NCBI RefSeq assembly: GCF_022682495.2 | Contig: NC_071390.1 | Coordinates: forward strand, 149,024,583-149,088,582 | DNA: 64,000 bases | Source: Desmodus rotundus | Taxonomy: Eukaryota; Chordata; Mammalia; Chiroptera; Phyllostomidae | Direction of reading: 5' to 3' | Shown here: positions 36,330-47,689 of the stretch, piece by piece | How the letters are laid out: every line of letters begins with the position of its first letter | How positions within the stretch are numbered: the first letter of the stretch is position 1 | The notes under the pieces: generated by a model | What the model was told of the DNA's origin: nothing | Databases searched by the model: none | The model's input: only the letters and a program-made list of their open reading frames with translations | Made by a program: the position numbers and the translations under genes

Positions 36330-38436
36330 CGCTCAGCCATTCACAGGGCCTGCTGTGTGCACGCCCCGTGGGGGCTACAGTGTCATTGCCCAAAGTCATT
36401 CCAGTTTGCACTGTTGGCTGTGTGGCAACCCAGAATCTGGAAGGCAGAGCGTTAAAGGTTTTTCTTGGTGGACTAAAAATCTGGAAAGAGACTTGGATTC
36501 TACCATTGCCCCTTCACCCTTCCCGACGTCAGCAATTAGAGGAACGTGTTGACGAAACTCAAAAAGTTTTAAAATTCAATGACTGAAAAACATAAGTGAT
36601 AAGTATTAGGACTTCAGAAACCACTCATTCAGTAACCAGTTGTTGATTGTGGCTTTTATGGTGCCGAGATGAAATTTTAATAATGAGGGAGCTGCCAAAA
36701 TGTGATTCAAGAGCCACTCAATGGAATTGGCTCTTCTCTGTTCTTCACCTCATACTTAATGCCATTGTGTCGGGCTTCCTTATCTTAAGTGGACCTCCCA
36801 ATTGTTCTTTAAAGGCTGCTAAGAACCCACTAGGATATTGGTAGCACTTAAAGAGTTGTAGTTTACCACCTTCTTATAAAATTAAATCTAACGGAGGCCT
36901 AAAGTGTTAAGATACTCTTCTTTTAGAAAGGAAAAATACTCAAAATAAGCCTGAGACTATTCTTTCTCTGTCACTGTACTTGCTACCACCTTTTCCTTCC
37001 ACCGATGGTCTTTTCTGTCTCCCTCAGTTTCTAACGTATTGCCATTTCTATCCCCTTATTCAGCATACTGGGCATTGCTGCTGTATGTTTTGAATATTTT
37101 TTATAGAATCTCTTTTGACCTCTTTCTAGAACCAAAACCAGGACAGACTGCAAAAGGGAAACTGCACTGATGGGAATGTGCTGATAACCTTATCTTCCCT
37201 ACTCTCCAAACCTGAATTGGACACTGGGTTTCAGCAGCAGTTTGCATATACTTGCTGATCTGCCCATAACTCCACTTCCTATTTCACAACCTAATCTCAG
37301 ATGATACCACACTGCCCACAGTATGCTGATCACTACCAACAGCAGATGGAGTCAGATAAAAAGAGCTCTCACTCAAGTGTGTAGTTTTAAAAGAGCCTGA
37401 TGGGGAGCTGTGAAATCATGTGCAACATTGACTGTAGTTAGTTTTTAAATAACAGTGGCAGCATATGCCTGGCTGCTTTGCTCAGGATATCAACAGTTCA
37501 TTTTCAGGGTAATTACATTTAATTGGCTTCTTAAGAAGTAACATAGAATTCCAAAATGTATAATTCAAATGTAAGCTCCACAAAGGGAAAGGTTTTGAAT
37601 TTGATTTGTGCGTGTGTGGTGTTTGATTATATATCTTCCAAGTGTGTAAAAAGCACTTGGCATGTAGTAAATGCACAATAAATTTCTGTTGAATGTGTCT
37701 TTGAGTGAAAATGTATTCTATAAATTGCTGAAAAACTTGTCCTGCTTTCTTTCTAATTCTTTAATAGGTAACCCATCTTTCATTGTGCATTTCTAAATGA
37801 AAAAGCATAAAATTGTTCCTGGAATTATTGCTTTGTCTAAGCTATTGAGAAACAGGAATTGACAGTATCTATCAAGATTTCAGATGTATATGTATGTACT
37901 CTGAACCTCCAATTTCACTTCTAAGGATTTATCCCACAGATAAATATTCACATATGAGGAATGATAAGTAAGGTATTTCTTGTATTGCTGAAAACAGCAA
38001 ATGATTGGGAGCAACCTAAATATCCATCAGCAGGACACTAAATTATGATATATCCATACATTTGAATTGATATGTAGCTGTTAACAAAAAAATACAAAGT
38101 TCTTTATGTTTTCAAATTACTATCTTCAAGACTTTTGTTGAATTAAAAAAAAGCAAGAAAATGGTGCAGAATAATGTATTGACTTGTAGATGCATTAAAC
38201 TAACACTAACTGTCGAGGTATGAGAAATCAGCAGATGGAAGACATGGGAAAGACTTTTCACTGTATTCATATTTAAACTTTTGATATTCAAACCACGAGA
38301 ATGATTTACCTCTTCAAAAAGTTAAACAAAAATATTAACTTAAATTTTTTTCTGGTATCTTTGTGATTTAAATGTTCTGGCTTCATCTATTTTATCAAAT
38401 AATTTGCTTGATTAGAGTATCATGTTTGCCAGTACA
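36330..38436. other. 5' flank of ARHGAP12, no gene seen
   Basis: Unique-looking sequence. 37900-38170 has an L1 3' texture ('GAGCAACCTAAATATCCATC'), and 37610-37700 ends like L2 ('GCACTTGGCATGTAGTAAAT'). No supported exon. Confidence 0.5.
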
Positions 38437-38438
38437 TA

Positions 38439-39214
38439 TGAGGTCAGTCTGGAAAAAGTCCAGCCATTGTTAATATAATGAGAATGGTTTGCACAACATT
38501 GATGTAACCTGGTAGTCAAGGAGAATGGACTGGAATGTACGTGTGTAAACAATGACGACTTCAATGTACCAGTCAGTGGGGGCTGTAGATGCCATTGAGT
38601 GAGCATGTGTACTGTGTGGCCGTCACATTCAAAAAGACTGAGTGAGTAGAGCAATAGATCCATCTCCAATTTTGGGTTAAGCTTGAACTTTCCTCTACAG
38701 AAACTATTCAGATGATTCAGAAGACTTTCAGGGATGATTCAATGACTGCTACACAAATAAAAGGGTGGCATAAATATTTCAAAGATCATCAATAATCTGT
38801 TGAAAGTGATCCACATTCTAGAAGGTCTGCAACAAGCAGAACACCTGAGAATGCTGAACATGTACGGGCTGCAATCAACAAAGATCGGCAACTGACAGTG
38901 CGAGAACTAGAAGCTGATCTGGAGATTCCAGAAACTACTGTGTCCAAGATTTTGATGCAGGATCTTGGCATGAAACTTGTGGCAAAATTCATTCCATGGC
39001 TTCTGCTGCCAGAGCAGAAGGAACATCATGCTGCAGTTGCTAATGACTTGACTCAAACCACTACAAATGAACCAGATTGCTTCAAGAAAATCATAACTTT
39101 GAAGGGGACTGTGGCATCATTGTCCTATGTACAATGTTTCTTGTATCTTGAATCTTCTTCAATAAATTTCTCTTTTTCATATTGCATGGTTGGGTACTTT
39201 CTGGACAGACCTCA
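38439..39214 (+). mobile_element. Mariner transposon, internally deleted (N-terminal half kept)
   Basis: The ends TGAGGTCAGTCTGGAAAAAG and TGAGGTCTGTCCAGAAAGTA (right end read inverted) are flanked by TA on both sides. Inside is an N-terminal mariner transposase piece: ETIQMIQKTF, then GWHKYFKDH, a stop, SRRSATSRTPENAEHVRAAI and LTVRELEADLEIPETTVSKI, the DNA-binding helix-turn-helix region. After 'AAAATCATAACTTT' it jumps to the element's 3' end, so the catalytic part is deleted. Confidence 0.85.
38680..39105 (+). pseudogene. Mariner transposase N-terminal remnant
   Basis: About 140 codons of mariner-family transposase. They cover the paired helix-turn-helix DNA-binding domain and the linker motif WLLLPEQKEHH, which corresponds to the family's 'WVPHxL' region. 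One internal stop follows FKDHQ. The catalytic DDD domain is missing, so no active enzyme is made. The rest of the gene is represented, in part, by the second copy at 45333-46010. Confidence 0.85.
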
Positions 39215-39487
39215 TAGCAGGTAAACTTTTTCAAAATTCAGTTATTTTTATTAAATTCAAATTGAACAATATCTATTCCTTACTGTAATAACTTAGGATC
39301 CAAGAGCCACATTTGAGACTTTGTATAAGTTGTATCAAATGTATGTAAATTTTCTAAAGTATTTTTCTTGAAGTAGAGACTTACTTGAACAAGTTTCAAC
39401 AGCTCAGATCCTCTGTTTTAAATAATAAAATTAGAATTTCATGAACCATTTGTTCATCTCCTAATAAGGTGAAGAAAAATATACTTG

Positions 39488-39660
39488 GGCCCTGACTGGT
39501 GTGGTTTAGTGGGTTGGGCAACTTCCCACAAACAGAAAGGTCACTGGTTCAATTCCTGGTCAGAAGACATACCTAGATTGCAGGCCAGGCCCCCGGCTGG
39601 GGTGCATTAGAGGCAACAAGGCATCTGTTTCTGTATGTATCTGTCCACTCACCTACTTTG
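39488..39660 (+). mobile_element. Ves SINE, tail lost
   Basis: The head 'CCCTGACTGGTGTGGTTTAG' is followed by 'GGTCACTGGTTCAATTCCTG', the tRNA-like B box, and 'AGATTGCAGGCCAGGCCCCC'. No A-rich tail remains. Confidence 0.85.
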
Positions 39661-40344
39661 TAATGTCAACCACCTCCCATTTACATGGGTTACACAGATG
39701 CCCTGAAAATTATTTTACCTAATATGTTTCAGTATTTGATTATATTTATTTGTGGGCTTAATTTCTAGAAATTTCAAAGGGAAGTATAGTCATAGATTGC
39801 AACCACATTCAGATTTACATAACACCATCCCTTTTAGGATTTTAAAGGCTTTATTGTTTTCTTGTGAAATCTCACTATTTTTAGTATATAAATTTACATG
39901 ATCAAATTTTTTACACTGTTATTAAAGATAAGTGCTGGCATAAATAATTAGGATTAAAGGAAAAATTGCCACCTGGAGCTTTTTTTCCCAAAATTTGATA
40001 GCCATGGCTGCCTAACACAAGAAAATCCGTAATTGGCCTTAAAAGTTTATATAAATCATCCAATCAATAATTCAGTTGTATTTTAATTGTTAATTTGTTC
40101 TGCTTATATCCTTTAAATTAAATAAGCATTCCTTTCAGTTTTGTCTATAACTCAGACTTAGATATAGGCACTAAGGAAATGACCCTAAAGTAAATAAAAA
40201 TCAATAGTCCACAATTCATTATTTAGCCTATTTATACCATGAAAATCCATTAGTATTTGTCACAGTTAGTAGTGCAAAGTTTCCAGGTAAAACCAAGGTA
40301 AGATAAAAATAATATTTCTTGATTTAAAAATAAAGATACTTCCC

Positions 40345-40440
40345 TAACTTTGGGAGTAAAACAAGGCTATCTGCTTTCACCACTTTTAGTCAACATTGTA
40401 CCGGCAGTTCCAGCAGGTATCCAGCAGATAAAACTTTATG
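40345..40440 (+). mobile_element. L1 ORF2 fragment
   Basis: About 95 bases translate as GVKQGYLLSPLLVNIVPAV, the reverse transcriptase block of L1. The rest of that element is gone. Confidence 0.65.
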
Positions 40441-41429
40441 TAAATTTATGTAATTTAGTACAGTAGATACAACATCCAAACAAATCACGTTATTGAAAAC
40501 CCATGATTGGTATATCATGGTGGTTTGGGAGAACGAGAGAAAAGCACCTAGCCTAAAACCTTACATTTGTTAGGTAGTCAGTAAATGATAAAGTTGAAGT
40601 TTTATGAACTTTTTTCAACTCTTAGTAAAAAAAAAATTGTTATTAAGTAGTGGAAGGTAGACCTCTACAGATTTATGAAGGTAGGAAATGAAAATATTCC
40701 TCTTTCTTAGTTTTGTTTCCTCCAGAATCTGAACTTGAGGCAAAGATTAAAGTGCAAGAAGTTTATTTGGGAGGTGATGGGAGTGAGGAAATAAGACAGG
40801 AAAGAAGACAATTGCTGAAAGGTGCTTCATCGAGCCACTGTGGGCAGTTGGAGGTTACTCCCACTAAGGAAATTCTGGAAGCAGGAAGAGAATAACCTGT
40901 CTTCTATTTTCAAATAAAATTGAGCATCCCTAATCTCAAATACTAACATGATTGTGGGATTTTCAAAATATATATGTGCAGGATGGACCTGGCCATCATA
41001 GTCAGTTTCCTGAAGATGCTGGATGAGTCCTCCAGCTCCACAGTAACAGGAGTCTATAACCCTTTCAGTTGAGCATGTGAAATTTAGATGGTTTGCCAAC
41101 TCAACCTAATTGCATATAATATTGATTTGAGGGATCAATACTAGAATTTTTCTCTGTTTCATACTTAGGAAGAAACATTTGCTTTTGTGTGGTCAGAAAT
41201 GTGTTAAGACTATTAGAATGTTAGAATGCACGGTGCCATCTTTATTGCTACATAAAGTACAGCCTTGTCCTTTCCCAATATTAATCCAAATTTGATGATA
41301 TGACCACAAAACTGTGTCAGATCAACTGCAAATCAGGTACCTGCCGATAGAGACTATCCAAATACCTAAGACCAAGAAGTAACAACAACAACAAAACAGC
41401 AACAACAGGGATTTAGTGCTCAGATGAAG

Positions 41430-41607
41430 CCTATTTCTTCTAGGTAGAGTTCCTTATATTTTTCCAAATCCATTTCTTTAGAATCTGGAGAAGCTTTTGG
41501 AGAATTCAGATTCTAAATCTTTAATTCTGATTTCCAACTGACTTCTTATTGCAGCATAATGATTCTCTCTTAAACTTCTCTACATTTTCTTGAGATACTG
41601 CTTGTGT
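41430..41607 (-). pseudogene. ANKRD26/POTE-type coiled-coil exon (decayed), exon C
   Basis: On the minus strand the acceptor TTTATTTGCTTTAG|ACACAAG opens TQAVSQENVEKFKRE. One frame over it continues AAIRSQLEIRIKDLESEF, and later MDLEKYKELYLEEIG. These line up, in order, with the coiled coil of ANKRD26-family proteins (AQAASQENLEQLRE ... SIRSQMELRIKDLESEL ... ELEKYKQLYLEEL), as I recall that family. At least two frameshifts break it, so it is not functional. The presence of an acceptor shows an unprocessed copy, not a retrocopy. It follows exon B by about 770 bp. Confidence 0.75.
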
Positions 41608-41885
41608 CTAAAGCAAATAAAAAGGATACATTTTTAAAATAAGTATAATCTAAACAATTATATTTGTTTCCTTTAGCATTGAGTCAATGATTCAGAGAGC
41701 AGCTTTAAACATGAAAAAAGCTGAAGTTCAAAATATTTATTATCAATGTCAACTAAATTAAATCTAAATTATAAAAATAAAATTAAATCCTTCTCTTTAT
41801 TAGTACTCATGTATTTGATAATTTAAAGAATGACTATCAAGTTAAAAATTTTAAAACTGAACAATATAACAGTAATGGTACACAG

Positions 41886-42113
41886 TCATACCTCGGTACT
41901 CATCAGCTTCACAACTTGTCAAACCCTGTACTCATCGCATTTTGACAAGAAAAAAAGTTTGAACACTCCGTGCTTAGTTGGAACTCATTGCACTTTCGGA
42001 ACTTGTATGAGTCACCACACTGCCCTGCAAGAGAAAATGCTTCTTTGTTCCGTACTTGATTTGGGTACTCCTCACAAGTTCTGGAACAAACTAAAAATAA
42101 GTACTGAGGTACT
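41886..42113. mobile_element. Non-autonomous DNA element with terminal inverted repeats (Tc1/Tigger-like)
   Basis: The left end AGTCATACCTCGGTACTCAT and the inverted right end AGTAGTACCTCAGTACTTAT match at most positions. Between are internal echoes of the end ('GAACTCATTGCACTTTCGGA', 'TGGGTACTCCTCACAAGTTC'). It is non-coding and inserted between ANKRD26-like exons B and C. The family is inferred from the end sequence only. Confidence 0.6.
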
Positions 42114-42377
42114 ACTTCTAATTTTTAAATGACAATTTTTTCTTTTCTTCCTTATAGCCTAAAAATAATATGATCCTCTAGAATCATTCTGAAAGATCAA
42201 TTTAGTGATAATAATGATGAAAATGGTAATATTGGAAGGGGAAACAAATGCCTCCTTTCTTCCAGAAATCTACCAAATTGCTATTAAGGGAAGAACAGGA
42301 AACACATACAATGTATATATCCAGAATGTAATTTGCAGTGAAATGAATTAAGGCAAATTAAAGATCAATAAATAAAC

Positions 42378-42662
42378 CTGTAAAAATAGATTGACTTCTC
42401 CTCATTTTTTTCTATATCCTGTCTTGCTCTTTCTTTGATCTTTTGTTGATTCTGTTCTACTTCCCTGTATTCTGCCATATTCATTTCCATACATCTTTTG
42501 AGCTACACTACTTTTTGTTTCCAATTTTCTTTGTCATTCTTCAGCTTTTTACATTTCTTTTGTGTTGCTTTCATTGATAATAACTCCTGTTGAAGAATTT
42601 TTTTCACCCAAAAGTAAACATTTTGAAGATGCATTTTCCAGTTTTGCTGTAAGATCATCATT
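42378..42662 (-). pseudogene. ANKRD26/POTE-type coiled-coil exon (decayed), exon B
   Basis: On the minus strand the acceptor TTATTTTATTCATGCAG|AATG opens NDDLTAKLENASSKCLLL. A frameshift leads to LQQELLSMKATQKKCKKL, then MEMNMAEYREVEQ, KERARQDI and, after another shift, VNLFLQ at the end, followed by GT (CAG|GTTTAT). The order and spacing match the ANKRD26-family segment DDLTAKLE...LQQELLSMK...QKKCEKL...ERARQEI...VNLFLQ. One stop codon replaces a residue after KVV. So exon borders and coiled-coil heptads are kept but the frame is dead. This is the clearest of the three exons. Confidence 0.85.
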
Positions 42663-43439
42663 CTGCATGAATAAAATAATACATTTGGTTATGAAGGAAG
42701 TAGCTGCGAATAGTTGAAGTCAACACCAGTATCAAATTTTGAAATAAATTCAGTTGCAATAAAATGTTACCTGTACTGTTAGTAGTCTTAGTATTTGGAA
42801 CCTTGAATTACTCCAAATCAAGAATGAAATTAAAACCACCAGGAGTCACAAAATATATATTTACTGTCATCATCTTTGCCACACAACATCTGCACTTGAT
42901 TTTATATTCTTTTTTTATGACTCATGTCTTCCTCCACAAAATGACTATAAATCATCTATTAGTATTAAGTCTCTTACCTCTTCCCCAATATTAACTCTCC
43001 ATAATTTTAAAAGAGGTTTTAGGAATATCATATTGAGTTTTTAAGGCCTTAGTCAATAAATACCTCCCAAAATAAGACTTTCAAAATAATACTCTAATTA
43101 ATGAATCTTATAAATATGATTCTATTGCCATAAGCCTTTTACTGAACTACAAATGTTTGATGCTAATTTCAGTTGCATTCCAAGAAGAAATGATTCCCAG
43201 GGTTAAGGAGAAATCACATCTTCCACTGTAAAAGTTTAGTGAAATGAACTGCATATTTTTTAGAACAAAAAAAAAGTTTTAATTCAGTAGTGCTATCTCG
43301 TAATTCTTTGTTACTTCCCACAAAATATGAAAACATAGTAAACAATAACAAGAAAAACTTGCTGGAAATTCAGTGACACTGACTTGGGAAAAACTACTTT
43401 CCTGTAGACAGTGATTATTTGGTAAGACAAGGTGAGTGA

Positions 43440-43925
43440 TGCAGAGTTTTTAAGACATGTCTACAAATTCTCTGGCGCACCCCCCATGAAACAGGTGCTG
43501 GCCTTAGTAAGTAACGGTTCCTGGTGAATGGAATATGATGGAACTGCTGTGTGACGTCCCTGTCTGGGTGATACAGCTTCCATCTGGCTTTCTCTCCCCC
43601 GGGAAGGCTCACCCTGAGAACCCAGCCATGCTGTCAGGAATGCAGCAGCCCAGGCCGCACAGAGTCAGGCAGGCCTCGTGCAGGTGTTCCAGCTGGGCCT
43701 GCCCCGGCTACCGTCCCAGCCAAAAGCCTGCTGCAACTGACAAACACGTGAATGAACAAGATGATTCTAGTTCCCAGGTTCAAGTCATCCCAGCTGATGG
43801 CAAATGGTAAAGAAATGAGCTGGCCTCACTGAGGCTGGTGTAACTGAAGGTGTGTGAACAAGATAAATGCTGTTTCGAGCCAGTAGGTTTGGAGGTGGTT
43901 TATTAAGCAGCAATAAGTAACTGGC
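43440..43925 (+). mobile_element. MaLR solo LTR (MLT1-like)
   Basis: The 3' end 'TAGGTTTGGAGGTGGTTTAT' and 'TAAGCAGCAATAAGTAACTG' is the MLT1 signature, and the GC-rich middle also fits an MLT1. It lies between ANKRD26-like exons A and B. Confidence 0.65.
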
Positions 43926-44639
43926 ACAGATACTGATTTTAAAAAGAGTGCTGCCACTAAAAAAAAAAACAAAAACACAAAAATCCATGCACATGTAGGA
44001 GTGCCTTGAAACAGGAGGTAGGTGGAACCTGAAATAATGTACAGAAGCATGAAAATAAAAACCAAAAGGGCCTCCTAGAGATGGTTAGTGGAGGCCTGAT
44101 GGCCCCTGAAGAGGCTGCCAGCAAGGGCTGCCAGGCCAGTGAACAAAAGTCCCCTGAAACCTGGATGAAAGGGGACTGTTGCTATGAAGCAGCTGAAAGT
44201 AAAATAGATGAGAAAAATAAGCTAAAAAAGACAATTAAATATAAAAGAACCAAAATTTATTGGTTTCAAATATTTGTTTCCCGTTTATAACTTCTCTCAC
44301 ATGTCTGTCAAGTGATGCTAAAATAAGGAAAAGACTCAGGGGCTAAGATCAAATCCAGGCGCTTCCAGGAAATTTTTCTCATATTTCTTTGTAAATTTTT
44401 CTCATATTTACAAAGACCACAGAAGGATTTCTTGCTTGATTAACACTCATCCAACTCTAGAATATTTTACACTACTGAATTATACAAAGTAATTAGTCAT
44501 ATTAAAATTGCATAACAATAATAAAGAAGGAAACATGCAAATAATATTACTTTATAAACAGACTTCTGTAAATTGTATAATATGAAGTCACTTGAAAATT
44601 TTGGTGTGCTGCATACTGAAATATCTTCTCCTTAAAAAA

Positions 44640-44845
44640 AAAAAAGGGATAAAGGTATGCAGGATGCCTTTGCTGCCTGCAGGCCAAGTCCAGCCCATTG
44701 TTTGTTTTTGTAAATACAGTTCTATTGGAACAGAGTCACACCCATTAACTCACCTATTGTCTATGACATTTCACAGATTTGATGGTCCCAAAGCCTAAAA
44801 CGCTGACTACTGCCCTTTTACAGAAAAGGTCTGTCAACCTCTGAT
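44640..44845 (+). mobile_element. hAT-type relic
   Basis: 'GGCCAAGTCCAGCCCATTGT', 'CAGTTCTATTGGAACAGAGT', 'CACCTATTGTCTATGACATT' and 'GTCTGTCAACCTCTG' follow a common mammalian hAT repeat ending in '...tttgccgacccctg'. Confidence 0.65.
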
Positions 44846-45332
44846 TTAGCAGATTGATCCCTTGATGTGTTTTAATATATTTTACTCAATACACTCAAAT
44901 ATTTATATACGATATGGAACAAATTGCTTTGTGAAATCCCTCGACTTTCAGATTAATTTGAGCACTCACATATTGGGAACAAAACACAAAAATCGAATAA
45001 CTAGCAATTTTCATGGTAACAAACTAGAGTATCAGTGTAGCATATAACTCCCTTTTGTAACTCAGCAGATATTAAAAGTATTCCAACAAAATTTGCTTAA
45101 GACATGAGATCAAACCCAATGCTTTAAACACACTTCAATTTTGAAATAATCAGTGTTGTGTAGACTGGAGCTAACCTCATTTTTCCCAGTGTTTTCATAC
45201 TACATTATTTTATGGGTATAACCATTTACTTCCTTATTTATAGGTATTTAGACTACCTTTAGCTTTCTGGTGTGCAATACTGTAATAAATGTCCTTAACA
45301 TATACATGCGTATATATAACATATTTACACTA

Positions 45333-46010
45333 CGAGGTCTGTCCAGAAAGTATCCAGCCATGTACTATGAAAAATAGAGACATTTATTGAAGAAGATACA
45401 AGAACAAAAACCACTGTACATATAGGACAATGATGCCTCAGTCCCCTTCAAAGTAGGCACCTTGGGACCTCACACAGTTCTCCCAATTGCCATCAGCTGC
45501 CCCGTCGTATTTTCCTGAATCTCATCGGGGGTCTGAAATCTCTTCCCTTTCAAAGGTGATTTTAGTTTTGGAAAAGCCAGAAGTCCAGGGTGCCAAATTT
45601 AGGCTGTAGGGGGCTGAGTCACCTGGGTGATTTGATGTTTCACCAAAATCTACACGAGACATGATGCATGAGCGGGCACATTGTCCTGATGAAGTTGCTA
45701 ATCACCAGTTGCCCAGAGCTGCAGCCTTCTGAATCATCCGAGTATTTTCCACGGAGGAATGTTCAAGCTTAACACACAACCTGATGCAGATTCATTGCTC
45801 TACTTGTTCACTCATTTGGAATGCGATGGCCACACAGTACACATGCTCACTCAATGCCATCTACTACCCCCACTGACTAGTACAGTAAAGTCATTGTTGT
45901 TCACACATGCACATTCCAGTCCACTCTCCTTGGCTACCAGGATACATCGATGTTGTGCAAATCATTCTCATTATATTAATAATGGTAGGACTTTTTTCAG
46001 ATAGACCTTG
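45333..46010 (-). mobile_element. Mariner transposon, internally deleted (C-terminal half kept)
   Basis: The ends CGAGGTCTGTCCAGAAAGTA (left) and the inverted right end CAAGGTCTATCTGAAAAAAG lie between TA dinucleotides. On the minus strand, after a 5' block shared with 38439-38700, the coding part jumps to QDNVPAHASC (second catalytic aspartate block), then KHQITQVTQPP, and the LAPW-FW block where the third catalytic aspartate is lost by a 1-base deletion, then QTPDEIQENT. The helix-turn-helix half is missing. Confidence 0.85.
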
Positions 46011-46357
46011 TATAAATATCGTATATATGTATATTATATATCCTTAACATCTATGTCATGTTATGTGTATATAATAACATATAGTGATCTATTGTATGTT
46101 TTATATACTTAGTATATATAATAAATGTCCTTAGAATGTGTGTGTGTTTATATGTCATGTTTTCCTGTAGGACCTAGTCCTAGAAGTGAAGTTGTTGGGA
46201 TAAAGGAATGACACATTTGAAATTTTGAAACACTCTGCTAAATTACCCTTCAAAAAAGATGTACCAATTTTATCTACCAACAGTGGATGAGAATACCTTT
46301 TTCCTCCCATTTGCCAACCCTGGTTGTTGTTTTTTTTCAATTTTTATTTTTTATTTT

Positions 46358-46563
46358 TTAAAAGATTTTATTTATTTTTATGTTTAGAGAGGGAGAAAGG
46401 GAAGGAGAGAGGGAGAGAAAAATCAGTGCGTGGTTGCCTCTGGTGCGCCCCCTACTGGGGACCTGGTCCACGCCCCAGGCATATGCCCTGACTAGGAATC
46501 AAACCCCCAGCATTCTGGTATACAGGACAACGCTCCAACCAGCTGAGCCATACCAGCCAGAGC
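46358..46563 (-). mobile_element. Ves SINE
   Basis: On the minus strand, 'GCTCTGGCTGGTATGGCTCA' and 'GCTGGTTGGAGCGTTGTCCT' form the tRNA-like head, followed by 'CCCAGTAGGGGGCGCACCAG', a CT-rich run and an A-rich end at the left. Confidence 0.9.
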
Positions 46564-46773
46564 AGGTTGGTTTTTCTTTTTAATAAAATAGTTATCATTG
46601 CAACTTCAAAAAATTGTATCTTTTTGTTTGTTGATTTGCATTTTTCTGATTGCCAGACAGGGTTGAATATCCCTATTAAAATTATAAAATTTGTTTGTCA
46701 TGAATATTAGCTCAAGTTAGAGTTTGATTCATAGGAAAATGATAATTACAGTTAAATATTGCTATAGGCTTAC

Positions 46774-46941
46774 CTATCAGCATATTCATTCTCCACAATA
46801 GGAAATTGCTGGTTATCAGTTTGTTCACTCTTCCTCTTCCTTTGTTGAATTAATCCATCGCTGTCATCATCCACAGTAGCATTAGATGTTTTCTGTTACC
46901 TTCGTTTTACTAGTCTTATGCTGCTTTTTTTCTTCTTCAAC
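46774..46941 (-). pseudogene. ANKRD26/POTE-type exon (decayed), exon A
   Basis: On the minus strand VEEEKKQHKTSKTKVTEN is followed, after a 1-base shift, by DDDSDGLIQQRKRKSEQ, then DNQQFPIVENEYADR and a good donor GATAG|GTAAGCC at 46773. The pattern VEEExxKH...DDGLIxQRK...ENQQFPxxENE is that of ANKRD26/ANKRD18/POTE proteins, in the segment between the ankyrin repeats and the long coiled coil. One frameshift is seen. Many family exons that should lie between this and exon B were not found; several transposons occupy that 4.1-kb gap, so an internal deletion is likely. Confidence 0.75.
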
Positions 46942-47429
46942 CTTTGATGAAAGTTTGATATTAAGGATAATTGTTATTACTTTATTCATTAAAAAAACTT
47001 GTGTTTTCATTAATTTTATCATTTGACTCTTAGTTTGCCATGAGTTTAATCAATACAAATATTTTTGGGGTGTTTAATTTAATCATTACAAGTCATTGAA
47101 TTGTTGTAAATTCTGCTTTATTTTTGTTTCAGTAAAGCACAATTTTCCAAGATTTCAAAAAGGGGTTTCTTAATTCTGTGCTCTTATTCACATCCACTCT
47201 TTACTACCTAATATCCCCCCTCCATTTGTCCAGTAGAGACAGAGAAATAAGAAGACAAAGACAAAATTTTCCTCCACTCTTTCCAGCCTGGGTTTTTGCA
47301 TTACACAGCCAGTAAGAGGAGGTGACATGGTGCTTCAGTAACAAATAAACAGCTTCCACTCTTTCTGCACTAAGCTATTCTTTCCCCCATTGACTTTGCA
47401 ATTCTTTTTTTGTTTTTTTTAAGATCCTG

Positions 47430-47645
47430 AGGGTATACATGTGTCACTCGCAGCGGGTTGGGCGTCCTTCGCCAGTGAAAGGTGACCATTAGGTTCCCTG
47501 TTAAGGGCACATTCCTGGGTTTCAGGCTTGGTCCTGGGTTGGGGTGTGTGCAGTTGGGATATGTGCATGAGCAACCCATGCATCAGAGCTTCTCTCCCTC
47601 TTTTTCTCCCTCCCCTTCCCTCTGTCTAAAAATAAATAAATAATA
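47430..47645 (+). mobile_element. Ves SINE with rearranged head and target-site duplication
   Basis: From 'GCGGGTTGGGCGTCCTTCGC' onward it follows Ves SINEs to 'CTCTCCCTCTTTTTCTCCCT' and an (AAATA)n tail. The first bases read 'ACATGTGTCACTC' instead of the usual head. 'AAGATCCTGAGGGTAT' at the left and 'AAGAATCTGAGGGTAT' at the right are the target duplication, so the altered head is part of the insert. Confidence 0.85.
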
Positions 47646-47689
47646 CCTAAAAAAAAAGAATCTGAGGGTATCGAAAGTGATGGTATTCA

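Larger units (their letters stand above)
35380..36330. promoter_or_regulatory. ARHGAP12: CpG island at the ARHGAP12 promoter
   Basis: A dense block of CpG steps and G/C runs in an otherwise AT-rich region, sharply bounded on the left near 35380 and fading by about 36330. CpG islands of this kind mark promoters of broadly expressed vertebrate genes. It lies upstream of the first coding exon on the correct strand. Confidence 0.85.

Noticed and set aside
35618..36586. Long open frames on both strands (208 and 223 codons) in the CpG island
   Set aside because: High GC makes stops rare. The peptides are Arg/Pro/Ser-rich, overlap each other on both strands and match nothing I know. The plus-strand frame points away from ARHGAP12 but has no acceptor or donor support.
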